Source: an uncultured Treponema sp.
GTDB taxonomy: Bacteria > Spirochaetota > Spirochaetia > Treponematales > Treponemataceae
Assembly (NCBI GenBank): GCA_949300145.1
Contig: CASGDA010000001.1
Coordinates: forward strand, 124,001-188,000
Reading direction: 5' to 3'
DNA length: 64,000 nt
Under the pieces are notes generated by a model that worked only from the letters and a program-made list of their open reading frames with translations, did not search any database and was not told where the DNA came from. Positions within the stretch are counted from its first letter, which is position 1. Each line of letters starts with the position of its first letter. Shown one piece after another: positions 16,161 to 24,495 of the stretch. A program made the translations under genes and the position numbers.

Positions 16161-17438
16161 TCATTTCTCCAGTTGCTTTTTCATATAAGCGTAAAAAAAA
16201 CTTTCAAGTCTGCCGCTTTTAAATTTACGCTTGGAATCGGCCTTCATACCAAAATCATTTTCAAAATCGTCTTCAGAACAAATGAAACCACAGGACCAGT
16301 TCTCAAAATTACTGCGCAATACAGCCATCTGCTTATAAAGTTCCGAAGCTTCCTCCCTGGATCCAAGCCTGATTCCGTAAGGAGGATTGGAAAGAAGAAG
16401 GCCGCTTTCATGGGGCGGCTTCAATGTTGAAAAATCAGAAACAAAAAAGTTCGGACGGACTATCTTTTCCGCCCGGCCTATTTTCTGCATGGCCGCCCCC
16501 GCGGCGGAAAAAGCCCTCTCCGCATTGGATTCAGCCGCAGCGACAGCACCCGGATCAATGTCGCTGCCGGAGACACGCACCAGGCAGTCTGTGCGCACAG
16601 CATCCGCCGCTTCCGCCCTGAGTTCTGCAAGCAGGGAAGCGCCCTGACCGTCAAGAAAAAAAGGCAGCGTCTCAAAACTGAACCGGCGGGCCAAACCGGG
16701 GGCTATGTTACAGGCAAAGAGAGCGGCTTCTATCGGTATTGTACCAGAACCGCAAAAAGCGTCATGCAACGGAAGTTTCCGTCTCCATGCCATTACATGC
16801 AGGATGGAAGCCGCAAGAGTTTCCCGCAAAGGAGCAATCCCGCCGTCCCTGCGGTATCCCCGCCGGTAAAGAGGCTCGCCGGATGTATCAAGCAGGACAA
16901 AAACCCGGTTGTTTTCAATGTACAGCCTGATGTTCCTCTGCTCCCCGGTTTCAGGAAGAGTATTCATATGCCATGCGGTTCCTAAACAATCAAAAAGCGC
17001 TTTATGGGCGACACTCTGAACCGAATGCTCGGAATTAAGTTTACTTTTATTTATGCGGACCTTGTCAATTACGGGACGGACGTCTTTGCTGAAAAAATCA
17101 AACCATCTGACACGCCTCATGCCCTCATATAAATCATCAAAATTAAAGGCGGGAAAAGAAGCCGTTTCAATATACACCCGGTCGGCGGTACGCAGCCACA
17201 GGTTCGCCCGTACAAGAGCCTTAAGCTCCGCGACGGAAAGAAATCCCCGGAACCAGCGTCCGTCTTTCACATAAGCGGGGGATCCCGTTTCCCCACGGGT
17301 ATCACCGTCGTCATGAGATGGAACAGTAAAAGACACACGGCCGGAATATCTTCCGGCTGGAGAAAATCCGGTATGCTCCAATTCATTGGAAAGTATTTTC
17401 TCCGCACCGAGAGCGCACAAAGCTGTAAAAACCGTCAT
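16161..17438 (-). CDS. THUMP-domain class I RNA methyltransferase (RlmL/Trm14-like)
   Basis: 425 residues. The N-terminal part has ferredoxin-like and THUMP domains that bind RNA (about 1-160). The UPF0020 methyltransferase domain follows. It has an AdoMet region (LPLHDAFCGSGTIPIEAA, about 205) and the catalytic motif LLSNPPYG (about 355), the (N/D)PPY signature of N2-guanine or N6-adenine methylation. This matches the RlmL half of RlmKL, which modifies 23S rRNA. The start at 17438 is chosen because TATACT lies 6 bases upstream. An ATG 8 codons earlier lies upstream of that -10. Confidence 0.85.
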   Translation of the reverse strand: MTVFTALCALGAEKILSNELEHTGFSPAGRYSGRVSFTVPSHDDGDTRGETGSPAYVKDGRWFRGFLSVAELKALVRANLWLRTADRVYIETASFPAFNFDDLYEGMRRVRWFDFFSKDVRPVIDKVRINKSKLNSEHSVQSVAHKALFDCLGTAWHMNTLPETGEQRNIRLYIENNRVFVLLDTSGEPLYRRGYRRDGGIAPLRETLAASILHVMAWRRKLPLHDAFCGSGTIPIEAALFACNIAPGLARRFSFETLPFFLDGQGASLLAELRAEAADAVRTDCLVRVSGSDIDPGAVAAAESNAERAFSAAGAAMQKIGRAEKIVRPNFFVSDFSTLKPPHESGLLLSNPPYGIRLGSREEASELYKQMAVLRSNFENWSCGFICSEDDFENDFGMKADSKRKFKSGRLESFFYAYMKKQLEK

Positions 17439-17444
17439 ACCGGA

Positions 17445-17450
17445 AGTATA
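17445..17450 (-). promoter_or_regulatory. -10 element of the THUMP methyltransferase gene
   Basis: TATACT (17450-17445 read leftward) ends 6 bases before the ATG at 17438, with no Shine-Dalgarno. The -35 position (17473-17468) reads TTACGT. Confidence 0.5.
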
Positions 17451-17519
17451 CAACATTTTCACAAAAAACGTAAATATGCAAAGTCATGCTGTTCCCGGAT
17501 TATTCCGGCGGCTATCCGG

Positions 17520-18965
17520 CTATTTCTTCCAGAACGAAGGGAAAAAGAACATCAGAATCGTGTACAGCTCGAGGCGGCCGGCGAGCATCGCGAACGAAAA
17601 CCACCATTTCGCCCACGCAGGGAAAAAGCCGTAATTGCAATCTGGCGCGACATTGCCGAATCCGACGCCGATATTCCCCACAACCGTCAATGCCGCCGTG
17701 CACGAAGTGATGACGTCATTGCCGGCGGCGGCACAGACCAGCGCCGTCACCGCAAGCAGCAGAAAATACAGGAACACGAACGCCGAAACCGAATTGATAA
17801 TCTCGGGCTTTATCGTGTGGCCGTCCGCCCGCACATTGTAGATTCCCGAAGGATGGAGCGTCCGCTTCAGCTCGCAGGAAAGCCCCTTCCCCATTATCGC
17901 CCAGCGGATTATCTTTATTCCGCCGGCGGTCGATCCGGAACACGCGCCCGTGAACATCAGAAGCACGATAATCATCTGTGCGAACGCTGGCCAATGGTGG
18001 TACATGGCCGACGCAAAGCCGGTCGTCGAAACCGTCGTTATCACCTGGAACATTCCGTGGCGGATACTGTCGGCGGCGGACATCCCGGAAGAAAACAGCG
18101 GGACAAATATCGCGGCGGACGAAATGACGAAAAGAAGCAGGAAGGCCTTCAGCTCGGTGTTCTGCGAAACGTCCTGGAACTGGCGCGTCAAAAGCTTGTA
18201 ATACAGACTGAAATTCACGGACGCGAGCAGCATGAATACAATGCAAATCCATTCGACGGCTGCGGATTCGTACCATATTATCCCGACGTTTTTTGACGAA
18301 AACCCGCCCGTCCCGAGCGTGGAGAAACTGTGCATCACGGAATCCAGAAACGGCATTCCGGCGGCGCACAGCAAAACGACCTGCAGAGCCGTGAGCGCAA
18401 TGTAGATGAGCCACAGCCATTTCGCCATGACGGTTATTTTCGGACTGAATTTGCTTTTCTCCGGACCGGTCGTCTCCGCCTTTATGAGCTGGAAACCGCC
18501 GACGCCGAGCAGCGGAAAAATCGCCACCGTCAGACCGACAATTCCCATGCCGCCGAGCCAGTGCGTCTGGCACCGCCAGAAATTGATTGAAACCGGCAGA
18601 TCCTCGACGCTTTCAGACGCGGTGATTCCGGTCGTCGTAAATCCGGAGACGCTCTCAAAAAACGCGTCCGTAAGCAGCGGGAATGCGCCCGAAATGAAAA
18701 GCGGCATGGCCCCGAGAAAACCCGCGGACAGCCACGCAAATGCGACAAGAAAAAAACCGCCGCGCATCGTCATCGGAATTTTCCGCGCCCTGTCTACCGC
18801 GCAGAAAAAAACCGCGAATACGCACACAACCGCAAACGGGGCGGCGAACGAAAAAATCACGTCGGTTTCCCCGCATACGACGGCGACAATCACCGGGAAT
18901 ACAAACGTCGAAGCGACAATCAGGAGAAGCAGAAAAAGAATCCTGAAAAACGACAGAACGCTCAT
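17520..18965 (-). CDS. trkH: Trk potassium uptake protein, TrkH family
   Basis: 481 residues, multipass. It is the ion-conducting subunit of the Trk/Ktr K+ transporter, with four M1-P-M2 repeats. Filter-like glycines are visible in SVSGFTTTGI (about 115), STLGTGGFS (about 235) and VSTTGF (about 315). The ATG overlaps the trkA stop by 4 bases (ATGA), so translation is coupled and the two subunits are co-expressed. The DNA is clearly more GC-rich than the flanks, and long antisense open frames result from this composition. Confidence 0.92.
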   Translation of the reverse strand: MSVLSFFRILFLLLLIVASTFVFPVIVAVVCGETDVIFSFAAPFAVVCVFAVFFCAVDRARKIPMTMRGGFFLVAFAWLSAGFLGAMPLFISGAFPLLTDAFFESVSGFTTTGITASESVEDLPVSINFWRCQTHWLGGMGIVGLTVAIFPLLGVGGFQLIKAETTGPEKSKFSPKITVMAKWLWLIYIALTALQVVLLCAAGMPFLDSVMHSFSTLGTGGFSSKNVGIIWYESAAVEWICIVFMLLASVNFSLYYKLLTRQFQDVSQNTELKAFLLLFVISSAAIFVPLFSSGMSAADSIRHGMFQVITTVSTTGFASAMYHHWPAFAQMIIVLLMFTGACSGSTAGGIKIIRWAIMGKGLSCELKRTLHPSGIYNVRADGHTIKPEIINSVSAFVFLYFLLLAVTALVCAAAGNDVITSCTAALTVVGNIGVGFGNVAPDCNYGFFPAWAKWWFSFAMLAGRLELYTILMFFFPSFWKK

Positions 18966-20383
18966 ACCTTGCTTCCGCCGAAGAACTGGAGGATTTCGTT
19001 CGATTCTTCCTCGTGGACGATGAAAATCACGCTGTCCCCTGATTCTATCATCGTGTCGCCGACGGGGATTTCATAGCCGCCGCCCTTTTTGACAAGCAGC
19101 ACGAGGAAGACGCCGGAACGCGCGACATCCTTCAGCAGTTCGCCGCATACGGGCGCGTCCTGCGGGATGACCGCCTCCACGATTTCCAAGTCGCCCTCCG
19201 CGAACGTATGGACGGACTGGACCGCCTTGCCGCGCAGGTGTCCGAGAATCGTATCGACGACCGTTTCCTTTATCGGGACGGCGACGTCGCTGCCGATGCT
19301 CCTCGCGATGGAAGCCATCGTAGCACTGCCGACAAGACTTATCGTCTTCCGGACGCCGAGCGCCTTGAAATAGGAAGAGGTCACCATATTCAGCTCGTGG
19401 TTCCTCGTGACGCTGATAATCAAATCGAAATCCGCGAGCCCTTCCTCGGCGATGAACGCCTCGTCGGTGATGTCCGCGTTGAAAACATGCGCGTCAGGGA
19501 AACGCTCGGACGCGCTCTTCGCCAGATCGGTGTTCTTGTCGATGAGCGAAATCGACGGCGAAGAAGACCCGCGGAACGGCCGGAAGAATTTGCCGGAACT
19601 GCGGCTCCTGCGCTTCTCGAAAATCTGCTCCACAATCTGGCTTCCGATTCTTCCCGCACCGACAACCGCGACGTTTTTTATCGGAACCGGCTCGAAGCCC
19701 GCCATACGGAAAATATCCGGGAGGTTCTCTTTCCCCGCAAGGATCCCGATGCGGTTGCCCTCCCGCAAAACCGTGTCGCCGGACGGGATGAACGCCTCGT
19801 CATCATTTTCGACATAGCACAGAATGAATTCGCTTTTCGCCGCGCGCCGGACGTTCTGGACCGTCGCGCCGTCGAACGGACTGCGTTCCCCAATCGAAAC
19901 GGAGACGAGCACAAAATCCGAGTCCTCGAACTGGAGCACCTCGTTCACCGCACCGTGGAAAACGGCGTCGCAGATGACGGAGGCGACCTCGCTGTCGGGA
20001 TGAACCATATAATCGATGCCGTACACAGGGCGCGCGCCTTTCCAGGAGGCGGCCGTTTCTTTGTCGGGATAATATTCCTCGTTGCGGACACGGGCGACTT
20101 TGAGGACGGACGGATAGACGGAATCGACGAGCGAACAGGTTATCATATTCACCTCGTCGGACTCGGTGACGGCAATCATTGCGTCGGCGTCCTCGATGCC
20201 GACTTTTTCCAGCACATCAAGGTCATTGCCTTTCGCCTGGACGACCATGCAATCAAGGCGGCTGTCAGCCTGCCGCACGGCATCGGCGTCGTTGTCTATC
20301 AACACGACATCGTTTTTGTCATCGATCAGCCGTTTGGCAAGCTGGAAACCGGTCAGGCCGGCACCAATCACAACAAACTTCAT
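18962..20383 (-). CDS. trkA: Trk potassium uptake system regulatory protein TrkA
   Basis: 473 residues, the NAD-binding cytoplasmic ring subunit that gates TrkH. There are two tandem RCK units, each a Rossmann fold plus TrkA_C. The first begins FVVIGAGLTGFQLAKRL (3-19). The second begins NVAVVGAGRIGSQIVEQIF (about 240). The region is GC-rich: 36 of the 60 bases at 19441-19500 are G or C. Promoter TTGAAG, 17 bases, TACAAT ends 9 bases before the ATG, and there is no Shine-Dalgarno. It is the first gene of the trkA-trkH operon. Confidence 0.93.
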   Translation of the reverse strand: MKFVVIGAGLTGFQLAKRLIDDKNDVVLIDNDADAVRQADSRLDCMVVQAKGNDLDVLEKVGIEDADAMIAVTESDEVNMITCSLVDSVYPSVLKVARVRNEEYYPDKETAASWKGARPVYGIDYMVHPDSEVASVICDAVFHGAVNEVLQFEDSDFVLVSVSIGERSPFDGATVQNVRRAAKSEFILCYVENDDEAFIPSGDTVLREGNRIGILAGKENLPDIFRMAGFEPVPIKNVAVVGAGRIGSQIVEQIFEKRRSRSSGKFFRPFRGSSSPSISLIDKNTDLAKSASERFPDAHVFNADITDEAFIAEEGLADFDLIISVTRNHELNMVTSSYFKALGVRKTISLVGSATMASIARSIGSDVAVPIKETVVDTILGHLRGKAVQSVHTFAEGDLEIVEAVIPQDAPVCGELLKDVARSGVFLVLLVKKGGGYEIPVGDTMIESGDSVIFIVHEEESNEILQFFGGSKV

Positions 20384-20392
20384 GATTACGCC

Positions 20393-20421
20393 ATTGTAAC
20401 ATCAAGAATTAGTAACTTCAA
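20393..20421 (-). promoter_or_regulatory. trkA promoter
   Basis: Reading leftward: -35 TTGAAG (20421-20416), a 17-base spacer, -10 TACAAT (20398-20393), 9 bases to the ATG at 20383. Predicted leader is only about 3 bases. Confidence 0.6.
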
Positions 20422-20440
20422 GTGGTGTGGAAATTTCATG

Positions 20441-20469
20441 TTGAAAATCAATTTTTTTTTTAGTATATT
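20441..20469 (+). promoter_or_regulatory. clpP-like promoter (leaderless geometry)
   Basis: -35 TTGAAA (20441-20446), a 17-base spacer, -10 TATATT (20464-20469), 6 bases to the ATG at 20476. No Shine-Dalgarno. Confidence 0.65.
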
Positions 20470-20475
20470 TTATAA

Positions 20476-21072
20476 ATGATATATTTTGGAGAAGAATGCG
20501 GAAAAAAAACGCAGCAGAACGAGTCACGGCAGGATGACCTTGAAAAAAAATTCCTGGAAACCAGGCAGCTCCTGTTATCCGGCGAAATAGATAAAGACCT
20601 TTCCGAAAAAATAGTCCGTCAGCTTTTTGTCCTGGAAGCTGATTCTTCCAAACCGATAAAACTTTTCATCGATTCTCCCGGAGGCGATGTGGACGCAGGA
20701 TTCGCAATCTTTGACGTCATCCGTTTTATCGACGCCCCCGTCATTACAATCGGGATGGGGCTTGTCGCAAGTGCGGCGGCGCTTGTTCTCCTGGCTACAC
20801 CCGGGGAACGCAGGTTCGGGTTTCCGAACAGCCGGTACCTCATACACCAGCCTTTGTCCGGAATAAAGGGTGTCGCCACGGAAATAGAGATACATGCCCG
20901 TGAACTGGAAAAAATACGGATTGACATAAACCGGCTTATTTCCGAGGAAACGGGGCAGCCCCTGGATAAGGTTTCAAAAGACACGGACAGGGACTGCTGG
21001 ATGGACTCCACCGCAGCCCTGGATTACGGGCTTATATCAAAAGTTGTCCGCTCACGCAAAGAGCTCAAGTAA
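20476..21072 (+). CDS. clpP: ClpP-type serine protease paralogue
   Basis: 198 residues. The ClpP fold carries a complete triad: serine in GLVASAAAL (about 99), histidine in YLIHQP (about 124), aspartate in DTDRDCWM (about 173). The sequence around the serine (MGLVASAAALVLLATPGERRFG) differs from the usual GMAASMG pattern, fitting the second ClpP (ClpP2) that spirochaetes carry. It probably forms the proteolytic ring with a ClpX or ClpA partner not seen here. The 3' end overlaps the convergent HAD gene by 21 bases. Confidence 0.88.
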   Translation: MIYFGEECGKKTQQNESRQDDLEKKFLETRQLLLSGEIDKDLSEKIVRQLFVLEADSSKPIKLFIDSPGGDVDAGFAIFDVIRFIDAPVITIGMGLVASAAALVLLATPGERRFGFPNSRYLIHQPLSGIKGVATEIEIHARELEKIRIDINRLISEETGQPLDKVSKDTDRDCWMDSTAALDYGLISKVVRSRKELK

Positions 21073-21807
21073 GTCTCCTGCAAAACCAACGCAGGCATCA
21101 GGACCGGCTTCCAAAAGTTTTTCCTTCGCGGAATACCCGTTCAGTACTGCACAGCTCATGCAGCCGAAGTTCCTGCCGGCCAGAATGTCCTGGGGGGAAT
21201 CTCCGGTCATGAGGACGTCGGAAGGAGTGAAATTTCCGGTTCCCGCGGCCTTATTCACTTCGGAAAGGGCAGCCTCAAGCCCGTCGGGCGCGGGCTTTGC
21301 CTTCCCTGCGTTTTCCGGACCGATGACAGAAGTCAAATACGGTGAAATACCGAGCTTTCCGGAAATAATCCGGGTCGTAGACAGGGGTTTGTTCGACACA
21401 ACGGCGGCGTAAGCCCCGGCAGCCTTTATCGCCTGAAGCAGCTCCATAACCCCGGGGAAAAGGGTTGTCCGGATCACCGCGTGGTTATTGTAATAATCCT
21501 TGTACCAAAGAAGCCTGCTGTCAATATAACTGTCGGTAAGAATTTCCTTCTTTTCCTCCCCGGCGGAAGCGGAAAAAGCCCTCAGGATAAGCTTTCTTGC
21601 CCCGTCCCCTACAAAAGAACAGAGCTGTTCCTCCGGCAACTCCGGGAAACCTGAAAAAGACAAAGCCGCGTTGACGGAGGAAGCGATATCTGAAATTGAA
21701 TCCGCCAAAACACCGTCAAAATCGAACATAAAAACCCGTTTTGAGGAAAATGCCTTCAAAACCTCCGGGGAAGCCGATATTCCGGGAAAATTCCTGCTTG
21801 AATTCAT
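21052..21807 (-). CDS. HAD hydrolase, phosphoglycolate phosphatase-like
   Basis: 251 residues. The HAD motif I is DFDGVLAD (about 28-35). The cap domain is helical (subclass IA). Motif II is VVSNKP (about 140), the conserved lysine lies in KAKPAPDG (about 171), and motif III is MTGDSPQDI (about 198). This pattern is that of the Gph/PgmB group: a cytoplasmic phosphatase, possibly acting on 2-phosphoglycolate from DNA repair, though substrate cannot be read from sequence. The initial about 22 residues precede the usual start, and a later start cannot be excluded. The 3' end is antisense to the end of clpP. Confidence 0.85.
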   Translation of the reverse strand: MNSSRNFPGISASPEVLKAFSSKRVFMFDFDGVLADSISDIASSVNAALSFSGFPELPEEQLCSFVGDGARKLILRAFSASAGEEKKEILTDSYIDSRLLWYKDYYNNHAVIRTTLFPGVMELLQAIKAAGAYAAVVSNKPLSTTRIISGKLGISPYLTSVIGPENAGKAKPAPDGLEAALSEVNKAAGTGNFTPSDVLMTGDSPQDILAGRNFGCMSCAVLNGYSAKEKLLEAGPDACVGFAGDLLELFA

Positions 21808-21848
21808 ACAAAAACAATTGCAAAAAAAACAAAAGTTTTCAATATGTT

Positions 21849-21877
21849 TTGAAAACTATAGTCCGGTATGCTAAAAT
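21849..21877 (+). promoter_or_regulatory. promoter of the UPF0158-GNAT gene (leaderless geometry)
   Basis: -35 TTGAAA (21849-21854), a 17-base spacer, -10 TAAAAT (21872-21877), 6 bases to the ATG at 21884. No strong Shine-Dalgarno. Confidence 0.55.
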
Positions 21878-21883
21878 CAAGGC

Positions 21884-22852
21884 ATGGATTTCAAATTAAC
21901 CCCGGAAATTACAGAAAACATAATTTTCTGCATGGAAAACCAAAAAGACATATTCCTTTTCGACACAAAACAAAAAACCTGCATACATGCAGGAGAAGCG
22001 GAGGAAACTGACAGTGAAAACCTTCTCCCGCTGCCGGAATGGACACCTGTCCACGGATTCAAGCTCATGGAGGAATTCACGGGGACAGTGAAAAATCCCG
22101 TCATCAGGAAAAAACTGAGGGAAACAATTTCCACCCGGGCCGGAGTTTTCAAACGTTTCAGGCAGGTGCTGGCGGAATACCCGGAATTTGAAAGCGCCTG
22201 GAGGATTTTCAAAAAAGAACGGCTGAAAAAGACCGTATACAGCTGGTATCAAACAATAAGTCTGGCGAAAGAGCTGTCCGAACTGGGGGAAGAGCCGGAA
22301 GAAACCTACGAAATCCTGCGCAACGATTTTATATTCAGCTTCTGCAGGCCTTCTCCGGATTTTCTGGACAACCTGCGGACTGTTTTATCCGGAAAAGACG
22401 GCGGACCCGCGGAGAAAGACAACCCGGAACCGGAAGAGATAATCATCGAAGGGTTCTCCGAGGTCATAGAAAGAACCCCGGAACTGTTCAGACAGGCGGC
22501 TTCAGGGCTTTTTTACAGATTCGTATCAGGGAACCCCGGGAACATGGAAATTTTCTATGCGGAAACCCCCGCGTCGGAAAAAGCCGGCGCAGTGCTCACG
22601 GAATCCTTCTATGGAGAAGACAAAAAAGGAAGGAAAATCCAGGTTGTCACAGCCGCGGCGGTAAAAAAAGAATTCAGGGGGATGGGGGTTTTTTCCCAGC
22701 TACTGGAGACGGTAAAAAATTCCGCTGAGGGACACGGAGGCAAAGCCGTGTGTTTCATGCCCTTCACCAGCCCTTTTTTGCTTCCCCTGCTGAAAAGACT
22801 CGGAATGCCGGCGGATTTACCGACAGAACCTGATGAGGACATATTTCTTTAA
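21884..22852 (+). CDS. UPF0158-like domain fused to a GNAT acetyltransferase
   Basis: 322 residues with two modules. Residues 1-130 resemble UPF0158: a strand-rich start (IFLFDTKQKTCIHAGE), the pattern FKLMEEFTGTVKNPVIRKKL, then GVFKRFRQVLAEYPEFESAWRIFKKERL. Residues about 185-320 are a GNAT domain, with the acetyl-CoA motif VKKEFRGMGVFSQLLETVKNSAEGHGG (about 265). The function is unknown; GNAT enzymes acetylate amines on small molecules or proteins. The combination with UPF0158 is my inference from remembered patterns. It is followed by an RNA-binding protein gene on the same strand. Confidence 0.75.
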   Translation: MDFKLTPEITENIIFCMENQKDIFLFDTKQKTCIHAGEAEETDSENLLPLPEWTPVHGFKLMEEFTGTVKNPVIRKKLRETISTRAGVFKRFRQVLAEYPEFESAWRIFKKERLKKTVYSWYQTISLAKELSELGEEPEETYEILRNDFIFSFCRPSPDFLDNLRTVLSGKDGGPAEKDNPEPEEIIIEGFSEVIERTPELFRQAASGLFYRFVSGNPGNMEIFYAETPASEKAGAVLTESFYGEDKKGRKIQVVTAAAVKKEFRGMGVFSQLLETVKNSAEGHGGKAVCFMPFTSPFLLPLLKRLGMPADLPTEPDEDIFL

Positions 22853-22938
22853 TTTTATTTTAAGATTTTAAACTCTTCACCTTCCAAGCATTGAGAAAGT
22901 TTTCCTTTTGTGCAATACTATAAGAATGAGGAGTCCAA

Positions 22939-23664
22939 ATGAAATCCAAAGAAAACAGAGAAGCAACTGAGGCTCAAATCAATGATTTTTTAAAAAATGC
23001 AGTCAGCCAAATCCGTACAGCGGAAGATCCTTATGAATTGAATGAATACAGGAAAATTTTCCGGAGGAATGTTCCTTTTTCACTGCGGTCATATTTTGCC
23101 GCCTATCTTTTAAGATATATAGCAGAAGGTAAACCGCTTCCCGGTATCCAGTCCCTGGACCGGGGAAAATTCAGGGACAGGCAGGAACGCTTTCAGGGGA
23201 AAAACCACGGGAAACCCGACAGAAAGGGCAAAGCGGATAAAATAAAGCCTGATTTTCAGGAAACGGCCGGATTATCCGAAGCCGTCAAGCGCGATGAAAA
23301 GCCGGCCTTTGATAATTCCCATCCTGTTCTGCCGGAAGAAGCGTCTTCCACGCTTTTTATCAGCATAGGAAAAAACCGCAGGGTATTTCCCCGCGACATT
23401 ATTTCCCTCATCCTTCAGAATGTGGAAATGGACAGGGACCATATCGGTGATATAAGGATTCTTGACAATTATTCCTTCGTCCAGGTCATCACTGAAGACG
23501 CTGAAAAAATAATAGCCGCCCTTTCGGATTTTGAATACAGGGGAAAAAAACTCAATATAAGCTATTCCCGGAAAAAAACGGATGAATCCGGCTCATTCCA
23601 GGAGGCTGCGGCGGAATCAGCTGAAACCGTAGGAGAAACGGAAGCCGTACCGGAGACTCCGTAA
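22939..23664 (+). CDS. DbpA/CsdA-type RNA-binding domain protein without a helicase
   Basis: 241 residues. The first 80 residues are helical (IRTAEDPYELNEYRKIFRRNVPFSLRSYFAAYLL). A charged low-complexity linker follows (about 85-130). A DbpA-like RRM fold lies at about 138-215 (LFISIGKNRRVFPRDIISLI; IGDIRILDNYSFVQV), the module that tethers DEAD-box helicases to structured RNA. The tail is acidic. There is no helicase core, so it may recruit a helicase or act as a stand-alone ribosome-assembly or RNA chaperone factor. A weak GAGGAG precedes the ATG. Confidence 0.8.
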   Translation: MKSKENREATEAQINDFLKNAVSQIRTAEDPYELNEYRKIFRRNVPFSLRSYFAAYLLRYIAEGKPLPGIQSLDRGKFRDRQERFQGKNHGKPDRKGKADKIKPDFQETAGLSEAVKRDEKPAFDNSHPVLPEEASSTLFISIGKNRRVFPRDIISLILQNVEMDRDHIGDIRILDNYSFVQVITEDAEKIIAALSDFEYRGKKLNISYSRKKTDESGSFQEAAAESAETVGETEAVPETP

Positions 23665-23684
23665 AAGCCCGGGGCTTCCGGCTG

Positions 23685-24467
23685 TCAGCTCAGGGGAATA
23701 AAATTCCCGACGATGAGCAGAAAAGCGATTATATTCACTGCGACGCCGGTGATTTTAACGGCCACAGCCGGAAGCTTTAAATCAGGCTTCCCGGACAACA
23801 TAGAAGCTGACGCCAAAGTGAAAAAAAGCCCCGGAGGACAATACGGAATGGCTCTGCCGAATACCGCCGCCAGAGCTGTGAGCGCCGCCGCAAAATTCTC
23901 CCCATGCCTGATAAAGAACAGGAAAAAAATGAATTCAATGAAGGCTCCGGAGGCGATTAAAAACGGCTTCGCAGGACTTTCCGCCCTGGCAGGCACAGAA
24001 AGTTCCGGCAGAGACCGGGCTCCGGAACCGGAGGGAGAGGGGTTGAAAAGCACGCACATTCCCCTGCGGCGGACAATACGCGGAGAACCGGGGATTTTAT
24101 GCTTACCGGAATATTTTATCTCAGCGGGGGACTTGAATCCGGCCGGGGGAATGTAAAAAGCCTCCAGCCCGTGCGGAAGGGACAAAAACAAGCGCCAGGG
24201 AATCTTTTTCGGACATTTGCCGTCAACCAAAAAGAAAACCATTGATGAGGGGGAAACGGAAATCAAACTGCCGGAAGAGGATTCCAGCACCAGCTTCCCC
24301 CCTGAGAACCCGGAAACGCAGGTATGTACACCGGATGAGATACCTTCCCGCTGCAGAATGCTGATTCTCCTCAAAAGGATTTTCCTGTAAAAAAAATTAA
24401 AAACCGTAGGAAGAATCCCGTAAAACAGGACCGCAACCGGTAAAATTAAAAGTAACCAGCTTATCAT
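23685..24467 (-). CDS. membrane protein of unknown function
   Basis: 260 residues. One N-terminal membrane helix (1-25) is followed by a soluble, strand-rich domain of about 130 residues. About four helices follow in the C-terminal 80 residues. I do not recognise a family. AAGGAG sits 4 bases before the ATG. It diverges from the MBL hydrolase, and the -35 of that gene overlaps the start of this one. It converges with the DbpA-type gene. Possibly an envelope protein limited to spirochaetes (inference). Confidence 0.7.
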   Translation of the reverse strand: MISWLLLILPVAVLFYGILPTVFNFFYRKILLRRISILQREGISSGVHTCVSGFSGGKLVLESSSGSLISVSPSSMVFFLVDGKCPKKIPWRLFLSLPHGLEAFYIPPAGFKSPAEIKYSGKHKIPGSPRIVRRRGMCVLFNPSPSGSGARSLPELSVPARAESPAKPFLIASGAFIEFIFFLFFIRHGENFAAALTALAAVFGRAIPYCPPGLFFTLASASMLSGKPDLKLPAVAVKITGVAVNIIAFLLIVGNFIPLS

Positions 24468-24489
24468 AAAGCTCCTTTAAAGATATAGC
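24461..24489 (+). promoter_or_regulatory. promoter of the MBL hydrolase gene (leaderless geometry)
   Basis: -35 TTATCA (24461-24466), a 17-base spacer, -10 TATAGC (24484-24489), 6 bases to the ATG at 24496. Confidence 0.45.
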
Positions 24490-24495
24490 AAATCC

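Noticed and set aside
17313-18296. A 327-codon plus-strand frame opposite trkH and the methyltransferase start
   Set aside because: Arg/His-rich low-information translation, antisense to two real genes.
19208-20479. A 423-codon open frame on the plus strand opposite trkA
   Set aside because: It lies antisense to an unmistakable TrkA, its translation is Arg/Asp/Val-rich without domain pattern, and it is explained by the high GC content.
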